Notes: generated by a model not told the origin, from the letters alone. Counted from the first letter of the stretch, positions 51,748 to 60,725 are shown. The stretch is DNA of 64,000 nucleotides from Flavobacterium sp. ALJ2 (GCF_015594725.1 NZ_JADNRC010000005.1:124001-188000), one strand, 5' to 3'. A program made the numbers and translations.

Positions 51748-52496
51748 TGATTCATATTTTAAAGAGGCGTTTCGGCTTGTTAGGAAAAAACATTAGTTAC
51801 TCTTTCTCAAAAGGTTATTTTACTGAAAAATTCAACGATGAACATTTTAAAGGATGTAGTTATGAAAATTTTGATATTCCAGAGATTAACCATTTTGCAG
51901 CGTTGATAAAAAATAATCCTGATTTAAAAGGATTAAACGTAACAATACCTTACAAAGAACAAATACTACCTTTTTTAGATAAACTGTCAAAAAAAGCTAC
52001 ATTAATCGGTGCTGTAAACACTATTAAGTTTACCAAAAAAGGAAAACTAAAAGGATACAACACCGATTATTATGGCTTTAAAAAATCCTTAAAACCTTTA
52101 TTGAAATCACACCATAAGAAAGCCTTGATTTTAGGTACAGGCGGTGCTTCTAAAGGTGTTGCTTACGCATTAGATGAATTAGGAATTTTATACACATTTG
52201 TTTCACGCGAAGCCAAAGAAAATATTATTGATTATAATTTAATCAATGCTACAACATTTGATAATTACCAAATTATAATTAACAGCACACCAGTTGGAAC
52301 AAGCCCTAATACAGAAGCTTATCCAGCTATTCCATATGAGTTTTTTACAAAAAAACACATTGCTTTCGATTTAATCTATAATCCCGAAGAAACTACTTTT
52401 CTCAAAAAAGCAAAAGAAAACGGAGCCGTGATAAAAAATGGATACGATATGCTTATTTTTCAAGCCGAAAAAGCTTGGAAAATCTGGAATAAATAG
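51747..52496 (+). CDS. aroE: Shikimate dehydrogenase
   Basis: A 249-residue NADPH-dependent enzyme that reduces 3-dehydroshikimate in aromatic amino acid synthesis. The substrate part has GLNVTIPYKEQILPFLD with the catalytic lysine, and GAVNTIKF; the nucleotide-binding part has LILGTGGASKGVAYAL; GYDMLIFQAEKAWKIW is the usual end. The opening FGLLGKNISYSFSKGYF is the flavobacterial variant of the S-x-S substrate site. Confidence 0.94.
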   Translation: MIHILKRRFGLLGKNISYSFSKGYFTEKFNDEHFKGCSYENFDIPEINHFAALIKNNPDLKGLNVTIPYKEQILPFLDKLSKKATLIGAVNTIKFTKKGKLKGYNTDYYGFKKSLKPLLKSHHKKALILGTGGASKGVAYALDELGILYTFVSREAKENIIDYNLINATTFDNYQIIINSTPVGTSPNTEAYPAIPYEFFTKKHIAFDLIYNPEETTFLKKAKENGAVIKNGYDMLIFQAEKAWKIWNK

Positions 52497-52513
52497 ATTT
52501 ATAAAAACAGCAT

Positions 52514-52550
52514 AATAAGACCCCAATTTCTACACGATTGTGGTCTTATT
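52514..52550 (+). terminator. aroE terminator
   Basis: AATAAGACC (52514-52522) pairs with GGTCTTATT (52542-52550), with a 19-base loop and T-rich bases after. Confidence 0.6.
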
Positions 52551-52782
52551 TATTTACTGTTATTTCACAATATATCTCACCTATTTGAACGCGGATTAAA
52601 CAGGTTAACTTTAGTGAAGATATTTATAAAAACGAATTATTAAGAATAACAAATAAAAGCCGTTTTTATAAATGTCCTTTTTTACTCGACTGTGGTAAAC
52701 TCAACATAACAAACAGTCCATTAATTACTATTTTTTTAATACTAAAATAACACTATAAAATAATCACTTAAGCTTAATATTC

Positions 52783-52790
52783 TAGCTTTG
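52783..52790 (+). promoter_or_regulatory. -7 box of the GH1 gene
   Basis: TAGCTTTG matches TAnnTTTG, 27 bases before the ATG at 52817. Confidence 0.45.
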
Positions 52791-52816
52791 TTTTAATTAA
52801 AACATATAAACAAAGT

Positions 52817-54223
52817 ATGACTGTATTTTTAAAAGTGCTTGTTATTATTATAATTCTATACCTACTAATAATTATTTATCTCTCCATCAAACATCCTGTA
52901 ATAAGTTGGGATTGGGCTAAGAAAAACACCAATGATTTAAACTTTCCAAAAGATTTTCATTGGGGAACCGCTACAGCAGCACATCAAGTAGAGGGCGGTC
53001 ATACAAATAGTAACTGGTCCTGGTGGGAAAATCAAAAAAATGAAAAGGGTAAACCACGAATTGATAACGGAGATAAAGCTGGTCTAGCAACAGATCATTG
53101 GAACCTGTATCTAAAAGATATCGAACTCATGCAGGAATTAGGCGTAAATGCCTATCGTTTCTCTTTATCCTGGAGCAAAATAAACCCTGAGAAAGGAAAA
53201 TTTGATCACGATGCTATACAACATTACTCAGATGTAATTGATGCCTTATTAGCTAAGAAAATCACTCCAAACATAACATTACATCATTTTGAAGAACCAC
53301 TATGGTTTATGAAAAAAGGTGGATTTGAAATAGAAGAAAACATTGCTTACTTTCAATTATTCGTAAAAACAGTATTCGAAAAATACAGCGATAGAGTTAC
53401 CTATTGGACAACATTTAATGAAATTAATGTTTATACAAATCTGGCTTTTATGTCAGACATTTTTCCTCCTGGCAAAAAGAACTCTAAAATTGCAGGAACA
53501 GTACTAAGAAACATACTAATTGCCCATACACAAGCTTATAAAATGATGAAAAGCTTATCAAATGGCAAGGAATCACAAATAGGTATCGTAAAAGATATTT
53601 TTTTCTTTGAACCTAAAAACAGATGGAACCTACTCGATTGGATTGGAGCTTTGGTAGCTAATGATAATTTTAATAATTCATCATTAAACTTCTTCGAAAC
53701 TGGAAAGTATCATTTTGGAGTACCATTTCAAGCCAATGAAAATTATTTTGATAAAGATGCCCCAAACACAATAGACTTCATGGGGCTAAATTATTACTCA
53801 CATTATGCCACAACATTTAAATTCATTGAACACGAAAAAATGTTTTCACCAGTAGCTGGTGAAGAGATGACTGATATGGATTATACAGTTTACCCCGAAG
53901 GAATCTATAGGGCAATTAAACGAATGTCACGAATCAAGAAGCCAATAATCATCACAGAAACAGGTATTGCCGATGCCAAAGACAACAAAAGAGGCGTTTT
54001 TATCGAAAGAGAACTATTTGCCATTTCAGAAGCTATAAAAGACGGATATGACGTAAGAGGATATTATTATTGGTCCTTAATTGATAATTTTGAATGGAGT
54101 TTAGGATACGATAAAAAATTCGGGTTATATGCTGTAAATCTTAAAACACAGGAAAGAAAATTAAAAAATGGAGGGAAACATTATCAGGCAATTGTAAAAC
54201 GATTTTCAAATAAAAAAAATTGA
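52817..54223 (+). CDS. Membrane-anchored GH1 glycosidase
   Basis: A 468-residue glycoside hydrolase family 1 protein. Unlike most bacterial GH1 enzymes it starts with a membrane helix (FLKVLVIIIILYLLIIIYL, residues 4-22) and a 20-residue spacer. The GH1 barrel begins FPKDFHWGTATAAHQVEGG; the acid/base glutamate is E202 in WTTFNEINVY (I after NE in place of the usual P) and the nucleophile is E381 in IITETGIADA. YRFSLSWSKINPEKG and YYYWSLIDNFEWSLGY are also diagnostic. It probably cleaves beta-glucosides at the membrane; side of the membrane not certain. Confidence 0.92.
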   Translation: MTVFLKVLVIIIILYLLIIIYLSIKHPVISWDWAKKNTNDLNFPKDFHWGTATAAHQVEGGHTNSNWSWWENQKNEKGKPRIDNGDKAGLATDHWNLYLKDIELMQELGVNAYRFSLSWSKINPEKGKFDHDAIQHYSDVIDALLAKKITPNITLHHFEEPLWFMKKGGFEIEENIAYFQLFVKTVFEKYSDRVTYWTTFNEINVYTNLAFMSDIFPPGKKNSKIAGTVLRNILIAHTQAYKMMKSLSNGKESQIGIVKDIFFFEPKNRWNLLDWIGALVANDNFNNSSLNFFETGKYHFGVPFQANENYFDKDAPNTIDFMGLNYYSHYATTFKFIEHEKMFSPVAGEEMTDMDYTVYPEGIYRAIKRMSRIKKPIIITETGIADAKDNKRGVFIERELFAISEAIKDGYDVRGYYYWSLIDNFEWSLGYDKKFGLYAVNLKTQERKLKNGGKHYQAIVKRFSNKKN

Positions 54224-54424
54224 TAAAAGTAAGTTTAAGCAAAAAAACTAGAGTATTTTAAATATTAAGCAGTATTCACAATCACTTTTACAACCTCATA
54301 AACAAGCAATTAACAAGAGCATTAAACTTAAACACACTATAAATAAAGGATTTATTTTGTAGTTCGGAACACCTTTAGTATCTTTCGCTCTAGATTTAAA
54401 GTAAAAACCTTATACATTGACAAA

Positions 54425-56443
54425 ATGTTAGAAGAAAAGAATGATAACCTGCAAGAGGCAGATGGAAAATTAGAAATTGAATCTGCAAATTTCACTGAAA
54501 ACAATGAAACTATTTCAGTTGAAGTTAATGAAAGAGAAGCGGAAGAAACCGTTGTGTCTGAATCTGAGAACAGTATAACTCCTTCTGAGGAAGAGTTGTC
54601 AGATAAAGAAACTGTTGCCGAAACTCAAAATAAGACAGCACTAGATACAATAACCAATTCTAATGCCGAAGAAAGTGAAGATGAAACGCTAAAAGAGCGT
54701 CATGACCTTCCGATGCATGATTATAATACTTTTTCGCTAGATGAACTAGTTGCAGAACTAAAAAAATTAGTTACATCCGATAAAGTTATGTCTGTAAAAG
54801 AGCATATTGAAGAAATTAAAAAATCTTTTTTGCTACAGTACAATCATCTTATCGAAGAAAAAAGAGAAGAATTCAATGCTGAAAATCAAGATCCAAACGA
54901 AGAATTTCAATATCACTCTCCGTTAAAAACAAAATTTGATGAATATTACAATATATTCAGAGATCATAGGAATGTACACTTTAAAAGTCTACAAACCAAT
55001 CTAAAGTCAAATTTAGAAAACAGATTAGCTATTGTTGAGGAGTTAAAAGAACTTATTAACCCTCAAGAAAACATAAAAGACACTCTTAAACTTTTTAATG
55101 AACTAAGAGAAAGATGGAAAAATGCAGGCTCAATTCCAAAAGACAAATACAATCATGTATGGAATAACTATCACTTTCATGTAGAAAATTTTTATGATTA
55201 TTTACATTTAGATCGTGAAGCCAGAGATTTAGATTTTAAACACAATCTAGAACAAAAACAAAAAATTGTTGCTCGCGTAGAAGAATTGGTAAACGAAGCC
55301 GATGTAACTAAAGCTTTTAGAGAACTACAAGATTTGCATAAAATCTGGAAAGAAGATATTGGTCCCGTTTCTAAAGAACACCGCGATGAAATATGGAATA
55401 AGTTTAGTGAATTAACTAAAAAAATTCATGATAAACGCGAAGTTTTATTTGAAAACATTAGAGGCTCAGAACTTGAAAACCTTGAAGTTAAGAAAAATAT
55501 CATTTCACAAATTGAAGTTCTTGCTACCGAAAAAGTGAATACACACTCTTTATGGTTGCTACAAATAGAAAAAGTAGAAGCTTTACGTACTGCTTTTTTT
55601 GCAGCCGGAAAAGTTCCTTCAGATGTAAACGAGGCTACTTGGAGCACTTTTAAAACTGCCGTTAGAAATTTTAATACTTTTAAAAATTCATTTTACAAAG
55701 ACATTAAAAAAGACCAAAACGACAATTTAAATAAAAAAATGGCTCTGGTTGCCAAAGCCAAAGAATTACAAGAAAGTACCGATTATGAATCGACTACTCC
55801 TGTAATGAAAAAAATTCAGGAAGAATGGAAACAAATTGGTCATGTTCCTAGAAAATACTCCGATAAAATATGGAAAGAATTTAAAGACGCTTGTAATAGT
55901 TATTTCGATAAACTTAAAGAGCAAAAAAATGAAGAAAATGGCGATGAAGTAGCTGCGTTTGAAAATAAAAAAGCTTACTTAGAAACTATTCGAGAATTCC
56001 AACTTACTGGTGATCATAAAACCGATCTTGATGCTATAAAATTGCATATCGAGACATGGAAAAACTTCGGAAAAGTACCATTTCCTAGACGTCACATCGA
56101 AGGTAAATTCAATAAGATACTAGATGCACTTTTTGAAAAATTAAGCTTAAGCAAAAAAGAAACAGAAATGATTCGATTTGCTAATAGAATTGATAATTTA
56201 TCTGAAAATAACGACACAAGAAAATTAGACAACGAGAAAATTTTCTTAATACGTAAAATTGAAGAAGTTCAAAATGAAATTTTCCAATTGGAAAATAACA
56301 TTCAGTTCTTTACCAATACGAAAAATGCTAAAAAAGAAAATTCAATAGTTCTGGAAGTTCGCAAAAACATTGCACTACACAAAGAAGGTCTTGACGTTTG
56401 GAAAGAAAAGCTACACCAATTAAGAAATTTAGATAATAACTAA
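54425..56443 (+). CDS. DUF349 repeat protein
   Basis: A 672-residue cytoplasmic protein. The first 100 residues are acidic and low-complexity. The rest is a series of helical DUF349 units, each with the pattern L-x-x-x-W-K-x-x-G-x-[VI]-P-[KR]-x-x-x-x-x-[IV]-W, for example RWKNAGSIPKDKYNHVWNNY, IWKEDIGPVSKEHRDEIWNK, EEWKQIGHVPRKYSDKIWKE and TWKNFGKVPFPRRHIEGKF. It ends in a coiled coil. The function is unknown; the family is conserved in Bacteroidota. Confidence 0.92.
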   Translation: MLEEKNDNLQEADGKLEIESANFTENNETISVEVNEREAEETVVSESENSITPSEEELSDKETVAETQNKTALDTITNSNAEESEDETLKERHDLPMHDYNTFSLDELVAELKKLVTSDKVMSVKEHIEEIKKSFLLQYNHLIEEKREEFNAENQDPNEEFQYHSPLKTKFDEYYNIFRDHRNVHFKSLQTNLKSNLENRLAIVEELKELINPQENIKDTLKLFNELRERWKNAGSIPKDKYNHVWNNYHFHVENFYDYLHLDREARDLDFKHNLEQKQKIVARVEELVNEADVTKAFRELQDLHKIWKEDIGPVSKEHRDEIWNKFSELTKKIHDKREVLFENIRGSELENLEVKKNIISQIEVLATEKVNTHSLWLLQIEKVEALRTAFFAAGKVPSDVNEATWSTFKTAVRNFNTFKNSFYKDIKKDQNDNLNKKMALVAKAKELQESTDYESTTPVMKKIQEEWKQIGHVPRKYSDKIWKEFKDACNSYFDKLKEQKNEENGDEVAAFENKKAYLETIREFQLTGDHKTDLDAIKLHIETWKNFGKVPFPRRHIEGKFNKILDALFEKLSLSKKETEMIRFANRIDNLSENNDTRKLDNEKIFLIRKIEEVQNEIFQLENNIQFFTNTKNAKKENSIVLEVRKNIALHKEGLDVWKEKLHQLRNLDNN

Positions 56444-56464
56444 ATCTTTATTCAGTTTAAAAAC

Positions 56465-56499
56465 AAAAAGAGCGATAATCAATTTATCGCTCTTTTTTT
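56465..56499 (+). terminator. Intrinsic terminator
   Basis: AAAAAGAGCGATAA (56465-56478) pairs with TTATCGCTCTTTTT (56484-56497), loop TCAAT. Confidence 0.92.
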
Positions 56500-56739
56500 G
56501 CTTTATATTTAAGCTAGAATAAGTTTAATTGCAAAGTTTTACGCTAAGTTCGCAAAGCACATTAAAAAATAAAGCTTTGAGAATGAAGTCTTACTTACAA
56601 AACCTTTATGTACTTTATTCTTCTTTATCAACACAATTGCTATCCAATAACAAATGAATGGATTCCTTCTTGTTTTTAACTACATTCAGAATTACTTATT
56701 ACTACAAACTGCAGGATAATAATTAGGTTATTCATTTTT

Positions 56740-56772
56740 TTGAACGATTTCAAGATTCGATTGCTACCTTTG
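56740..56772 (+). promoter_or_regulatory. prmA promoter
   Basis: TTG (56740-56742) and TACCTTTG (56765-56772) with 22 bases between; the predicted start lies about nine bases before the ATG at 56787. This is one of the best promoter matches in the window. Confidence 0.6.
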
Positions 56773-56786
56773 CAAAAAAAAAAAAT

Positions 56787-57623
56787 ATGTCAAACATTTA
56801 TATCGGGTACCACTTTACTATTGAACCTAAAGAACTAGGATCAGAAATACTAATTGCCGAATTAGGAGAGAAAGCATTTGAGAGTTTTACCGAAACTGAA
56901 ACTGGAGTTTCTGCATTTGTACAAAAGGATTTATGGGATGAAACAATTCTAGAAGATATTCATATTTTACAATCGGATGAATTTAAGATTAAATATACAT
57001 TCGAAGAAATTGAGCAAGTAAATTGGAATGAGGAATGGGAGAAAAACTTCGAACCTATTGATGTTGACGGAAATTGTCATGTACGTGCTCCATTTCATCC
57101 AAAAACAGATGCTGAGTTTGACATTGTAATCGAACCAAAAATGAGTTTTGGAACTGGTCACCACGAAACTACTCATATGATGATTCAGCATTTATTAGAA
57201 ATGGATGTTAACGGTTTAAAAACCTTAGATATGGGTTGTGGAACAGCTATTCTTGCTATTCTTGCCGAAATGAAAGGTGCTCAGCCTATTGACGCAATTG
57301 ACATTGACAATTGGTGCTATTTAAACTCTATAGAAAATGCTGAACGCAATAATTGCAAGCACATTACCGTTTACGAAGGTGATGCAGCATTATTAGCTGG
57401 TAAAAAATACGATTTAATCATCGCTAATATTAACCGTAATATTTTACTAAATGACATGCAAAGCTATGTTGATTGTTTGAACTCAAAAGGAACCTTATTA
57501 TTAAGTGGTTTTTATGAAGAAGACATTCCTTACATTGATGCTTCGTGTACAGAAAAAGGGTTGAAATATGTTAAAAAATTTCAAAGAAATAATTGGGTTT
57601 CTTTAAAATATGTAAATTTGTAG
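56787..57623 (+). CDS. prmA: Ribosomal protein L11 methyltransferase
   Basis: A 278-residue SAM-dependent methyltransferase that methylates L11. The N-terminal substrate domain precedes EWEKNFEPIDVDGNCHVRAPF and FDIVIEPKMSFGTGHHETTHM, then the SAM site LDMGCGTAILAILAEMKGA, and the catalytic-loop motif IIANINRNILL (N-I-N of the family). Thirty-five bases separate it from clpS, its common partner. Confidence 0.95.
   Translation: MSNIYIGYHFTIEPKELGSEILIAELGEKAFESFTETETGVSAFVQKDLWDETILEDIHILQSDEFKIKYTFEEIEQVNWNEEWEKNFEPIDVDGNCHVRAPFHPKTDAEFDIVIEPKMSFGTGHHETTHMMIQHLLEMDVNGLKTLDMGCGTAILAILAEMKGAQPIDAIDIDNWCYLNSIENAERNNCKHITVYEGDAALLAGKKYDLIIANINRNILLNDMQSYVDCLNSKGTLLLSGFYEEDIPYIDASCTEKGLKYVKKFQRNNWVSLKYVNL
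57613..57620 (+). promoter_or_regulatory. -7 box for clpS inside the end of prmA
   Basis: TAAATTTG overlaps the last prmA codons and lies 38 bases before the clpS ATG, so clpS may have its own promoter. Confidence 0.35.
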
Positions 57624-57657
57624 TTAATCAATTACAACAGTACAAAAACTAAAAAAA

Positions 57658-57933
57658 ATGAGTACTAAAGAAAAAGTAAAAGAAAGAGTTCGGGAAAAAG
57701 AAGCAATATCTTTTAATAACGAAATCATCGTTTATAATGACGATGTAAATACTTTTGATCATGTAATAGAAACTTTAATTCGTGTGTGCAATCATACACC
57801 CGAACAAGCTGAGCAATGCTCTTTAATTGTACATTACAATGGTAAATGTACCGTAAAAACAGGACCGATGGATAAATTAAAACCACAATGTACCCAACTT
57901 TTAGAAGCTGGTTTAAGTGCAGAGATAGTTTAA
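57658..57933 (+). CDS. clpS: Clp protease adaptor ClpS
   Basis: A 91-residue adaptor that delivers N-end-rule substrates to ClpAP/ClpCP. Core motifs are IIVYNDDVNTFDHVIETLIR (N-D-D-x-x-T/P) and the late IVHYNGKCTVKTGPMDKL. The first 20 residues form the usual flexible N-terminal extension. Confidence 0.94.
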   Translation: MSTKEKVKERVREKEAISFNNEIIVYNDDVNTFDHVIETLIRVCNHTPEQAEQCSLIVHYNGKCTVKTGPMDKLKPQCTQLLEAGLSAEIV

Positions 57934-57957
57934 TTTTATTACCAATAATTTAATAAA

Positions 57958-57994
57958 TAGTGTAATTTATTCTATATTTGAATAAAATACACTA
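57958..57994. promoter_or_regulatory. 15-bp inverted repeat centred on a -7 box
   Basis: TAGTGTAATTTATTC (57958-57972) and GAATAAAATACACTA (57980-57994) are inverted copies with one mismatch. The spacer with the first base of the right arm is TATATTTG (57973-57980), an exact -7 box. It lies just before the sterol desaturase-family gene and looks like an operator over its promoter. Confidence 0.5.
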
Positions 57995-58002
57995 TTTTTT
58001 TT

Positions 58003-59274
58003 ATGGAAGAGTACGGGAAAATACTAATTATTGCAATGCCGATTTTTTTATTATTAATTATAATCGAGAAATCTTATGGTTTATATATAAAACAAGACCA
58101 CGTTCCTCTTATAGATAGTGTGTCTAGTGTAAGCTCAGGAATTACGAATTCTGTAAAAGATATCCTGGGGCTTACCATTACTTTTATCTCGTATGAATGG
58201 CTAGTTTCTAAAATTGCCATTTATCACATAGAAAACACTATAATTACCTATTTAATTGGTTTTTTTGTCATTGATTTTTATGGTTATTGGAGTCATCGTT
58301 TATCTCATCAAATTAACTTTCTTTGGAACAAACATGCTATTCATCATAGTAGCGAGGAATTTAATCTTGCTTGTGCCTTACGACAACCTATAGCCAGCTT
58401 TATTAATTTGTTTACTTTTTTATTAATTCCTGCCGCCCTTCTTGGTGTTCCTGCAACTGTTATTGCAATTACATTACCATTACATTTGTTTTTGCAATTT
58501 TGGTACCATACTAAATATATTAAAAAAATGGGAGTTTTAGAACATATATTGGTAACTCCATCCCACCACAGAGTTCATCATGCTATAAATCCTGAGTATT
58601 TAGACAAAAATCACGCACAGATATTTATATTCTGGGATAAAATTTTTGGCACTTTCCAAGAAGAATTAGATACTGTTCCTCCTGTTTTTGGTATTACAAG
58701 ACCTGCAAATACCTGGAACCCAATACGAATTAATTTTCAGCATCTTGCATTAATGATTAGCGATGCGTGGCGCGCTGAAAATTGGAAAGATAAATTCACT
58801 ATTTGGTTTAAACCAACGGGCTGGCGACCAGAAAATTTTGAAGAAAAATATCCTGTCAATAAAATAACTGATGTATATAATTATGCTAAATATGGAACAG
58901 ACAACTCTATAAAACTCGTTTACTGGTCGATTACTCAAGTTATGATAACCCTATTGTTTGTAAGCTATCTTTTTAGCAACATTGCAAAAATTGGTTTCCC
59001 AAATATCTTTTATTATGGTTTTTTTATTTTCATAACCATCTACAGTTACACTGAATTAATGGATAAAAATCATTTTGCCATTTTCTGGGAAAGTCTACGT
59101 TTAATAACGGTTCTTGTTATTATTTATCATTTTGGAGATTGGTTCGGACTTAATTCTGTTTTCCCTTTTGGTAATATTGTTATTATTGGATACCTTATTA
59201 TTTCCTTACTAATCTCAATATACTTTGTGAAAATCGATTTCAAAAGTACAAAACCTGTTTTGGTAAACTCTTAA
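58003..59274 (+). CDS. Sterol desaturase / fatty acid hydroxylase family protein
   Basis: A 423-residue membrane protein. The di-iron histidine clusters are H98-R-L-S-H102, H111-A-I-H-H115 and H188-H-R-V-H-H193, in the order of the fatty acid hydroxylase superfamily. Seven to nine membrane helices are spread over the protein, including a C-terminal set (about 310-415) beyond the catalytic core. The substrate could be a fatty acid, carotenoid or ether lipid. The following gene, nine bases downstream, encodes a lysoplasmalogenase-like protein, and eukaryotic TMEM195 relatives act on ether lipids, so a role in alkylglycerol cleavage is a reasonable inference. Confidence 0.88.
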   Translation: MEEYGKILIIAMPIFLLLIIIEKSYGLYIKQDHVPLIDSVSSVSSGITNSVKDILGLTITFISYEWLVSKIAIYHIENTIITYLIGFFVIDFYGYWSHRLSHQINFLWNKHAIHHSSEEFNLACALRQPIASFINLFTFLLIPAALLGVPATVIAITLPLHLFLQFWYHTKYIKKMGVLEHILVTPSHHRVHHAINPEYLDKNHAQIFIFWDKIFGTFQEELDTVPPVFGITRPANTWNPIRINFQHLALMISDAWRAENWKDKFTIWFKPTGWRPENFEEKYPVNKITDVYNYAKYGTDNSIKLVYWSITQVMITLLFVSYLFSNIAKIGFPNIFYYGFFIFITIYSYTELMDKNHFAIFWESLRLITVLVIIYHFGDWFGLNSVFPFGNIVIIGYLIISLLISIYFVKIDFKSTKPVLVNS

Positions 59275-59283
59275 AAACAAACT

Positions 59284-59961
59284 ATGAAAAGCCCTTTACT
59301 CTTGAAATTCTATATTGGTTTTAGTTTTTTTTATCTTTTAATTCTTCTTTATAATCTTGAAAACATTGCTTGGTATTTAAAAGGATTACTTATTCCTATT
59401 TTATGGCTTGCTGTTTACTTTTCTAGTGAGTTTCCTTCAAAAAAAATTCTCCTTGGTGCTTTATTATTTTCATGGATTGGTGATGTTATTTTATTATTTG
59501 CCAATATAGCTGAAATCTATTTTATACTAGGTTTGGTAGCATTTTTAATATCTCATGTTATTTATATTATTTTGTTTCAGAAACAAAACAAACCTGATGT
59601 TCCTAAAAATAAAGGTTCTTTCTTAATTGGCTTAGTTGTTATCTTAATTTATTTAGTAACTATGCTTTCTGTTTTGTTACCAAAACTTGGCGATTTACAA
59701 GTTCCAGTTATTATTTATGCTTTAGCTATATCAACAATGCTTTTCTATGCCTTCAATGGATATTTACTTTGGAAAAAGCCTGCAAATACTTACATCCTTC
59801 TTGGGGCTATTATTTTTGTTCTCTCAGATAGCATTCTAGCAATGGATAAATTTTATGAGCCTATTTATAAAAGTTCATTTTTTATTATGCTCACCTATCT
59901 TATGGCACAATATCTGATTGTAGTTGGTATATTAAAACTGAATTCCGTAAAAACAAAATAG
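59284..59961 (+). CDS. Lysoplasmalogenase-family (YhhN/TMEM86) protein
   Basis: A 225-residue membrane protein of eight helices. The YhhN pattern is visible: LLGALLFSWIGDVILLF with the conserved aspartate, and a later FVLSDSILAMDKF. Mammalian TMEM86B hydrolyses the vinyl ether bond of lysoplasmalogens; bacterial members are largely untested. It lies in one unit with the desaturase-family gene upstream. Confidence 0.87.
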   Translation: MKSPLLLKFYIGFSFFYLLILLYNLENIAWYLKGLLIPILWLAVYFSSEFPSKKILLGALLFSWIGDVILLFANIAEIYFILGLVAFLISHVIYIILFQKQNKPDVPKNKGSFLIGLVVILIYLVTMLSVLLPKLGDLQVPVIIYALAISTMLFYAFNGYLLWKKPANTYILLGAIIFVLSDSILAMDKFYEPIYKSSFFIMLTYLMAQYLIVVGILKLNSVKTK

Positions 59962-60099
59962 AACGCTGATACTGATTCCTTTTTTTTCATGCAGATTTAG
60001 CAGATTTTTTTTAATCATTCAAATTCTTTTATCCCGATAGCTATTTGGAGAGTCAAAAAACCTTTTACATTTGTGCTTCCGATACAATAACTTTAAACC
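59962..60099. other. Gap with repeat relic and promoter
   Basis: GAACGCTGATACTGATT and GCAGATTTAGCAGATTTTTT (59962-60016) form a relic of a repeat type seen also near 50235 and 52590. TTG (60045-60047) and TACATTTG (60066-60073) with an 18-base spacer make a good promoter for the gene at 60100. Confidence 0.5.
60045..60073 (+). promoter_or_regulatory. Promoter of the small lipoprotein gene
   Basis: TTG-N18-TACATTTG fits the Bacteroidota consensus; the start site is about 20 bases before the ATG at 60100. Confidence 0.55.
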
Positions 60100-60549
60100 A
60101 TGAAAAAAATAGCTCTTTTTATCATCTTACTTATTACCACTACATCTTGTGTTAGTACAAAATCTACTTTAAAAAATGTAGATGATAATGCGCCAAACCT
60201 AACCTTAACTAAAGACAATACTTTTGTAATTACAGCATACAGTAAAGACAAAAAATATGGCTACGACAAAGATTATCCTGTAAACATATTTTACAGAACA
60301 TCTAAAGATGAGGTTATTAACCAACAGCGCTTTTTAAATGCTTTGGCTGGACCAAATGGCGAAAAGATAACTTATACGAAGCTTGAGAGTTGCTGCCCGT
60401 TTCCTTCTAAAAGAAGCGATATGGGAGCTGGATTTCTTGATGTTTATGAACTAAAATGGGAAGGACAGAAAAAACCAATCAATTTATATCTTAATATCTA
60501 CGAAAAGGGAGTTTTGATGGTTCCACTTGGGTTGACATTGAAGAAATAA
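60100..60549 (+). CDS. Small conserved flavobacterial lipoprotein
   Basis: A 149-residue lipoprotein (lipobox TTTSC, C17). The mature part contains KYGYDKDYPVNIFY, QQRFLNALAGPNGEKITY, ESCCPFPSKR and DVYELKWEGQKKPINLYLNI, a pattern I recall from Flavobacteria where entries are often labelled '2-dehydro-3-deoxyphosphooctonate aldolase'. It has none of the KdsA barrel, and the real kdsA lies 1.3 kb downstream, so that label should not be used. Function unknown. Confidence 0.8.
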   Translation: MKKIALFIILLITTTSCVSTKSTLKNVDDNAPNLTLTKDNTFVITAYSKDKKYGYDKDYPVNIFYRTSKDEVINQQRFLNALAGPNGEKITYTKLESCCPFPSKRSDMGAGFLDVYELKWEGQKKPINLYLNIYEKGVLMVPLGLTLKK

Positions 60550-60725
60550 TAGAGAGTTTTCAGTATTCAGTCACAGCAAACAGTCTTGACATAGAGTATT
60601 CACATCCTGAGGCGGAGTTGAAGGACAGTCTCGGTTTGCAGTTTACAGACTTAATGAGTAACCTCAATAATCAGTGTTAAGTTCCCTAACGTTAATAATA
60701 AAAAAGGCGAAAAAAATCTTATAAA

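Larger units (their letters stand above)
52497..52816. other. Gap with terminator, long-range inverted repeat and promoter box
   Basis: Besides the aroE terminator (52514-52550) and the -7 box at 52783, it holds ATTTATAAAAACG (52622-52634) and CGTTTTTATAAAT (52661-52673), a perfect 13-bp inverted repeat with 26 bases between. A relic reading GAACGCGGATTAAACAGGTT starts near 52590. No gene is supported. Confidence 0.5.
56444..56786. other. Gap with terminator, repeat relic and prmA promoter
   Basis: It holds the DUF349 terminator, a GCAAAGTTTTACGCTAAGTT-like relic (about 56530-56620) and the prmA promoter. No gene is supported. Confidence 0.5.
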
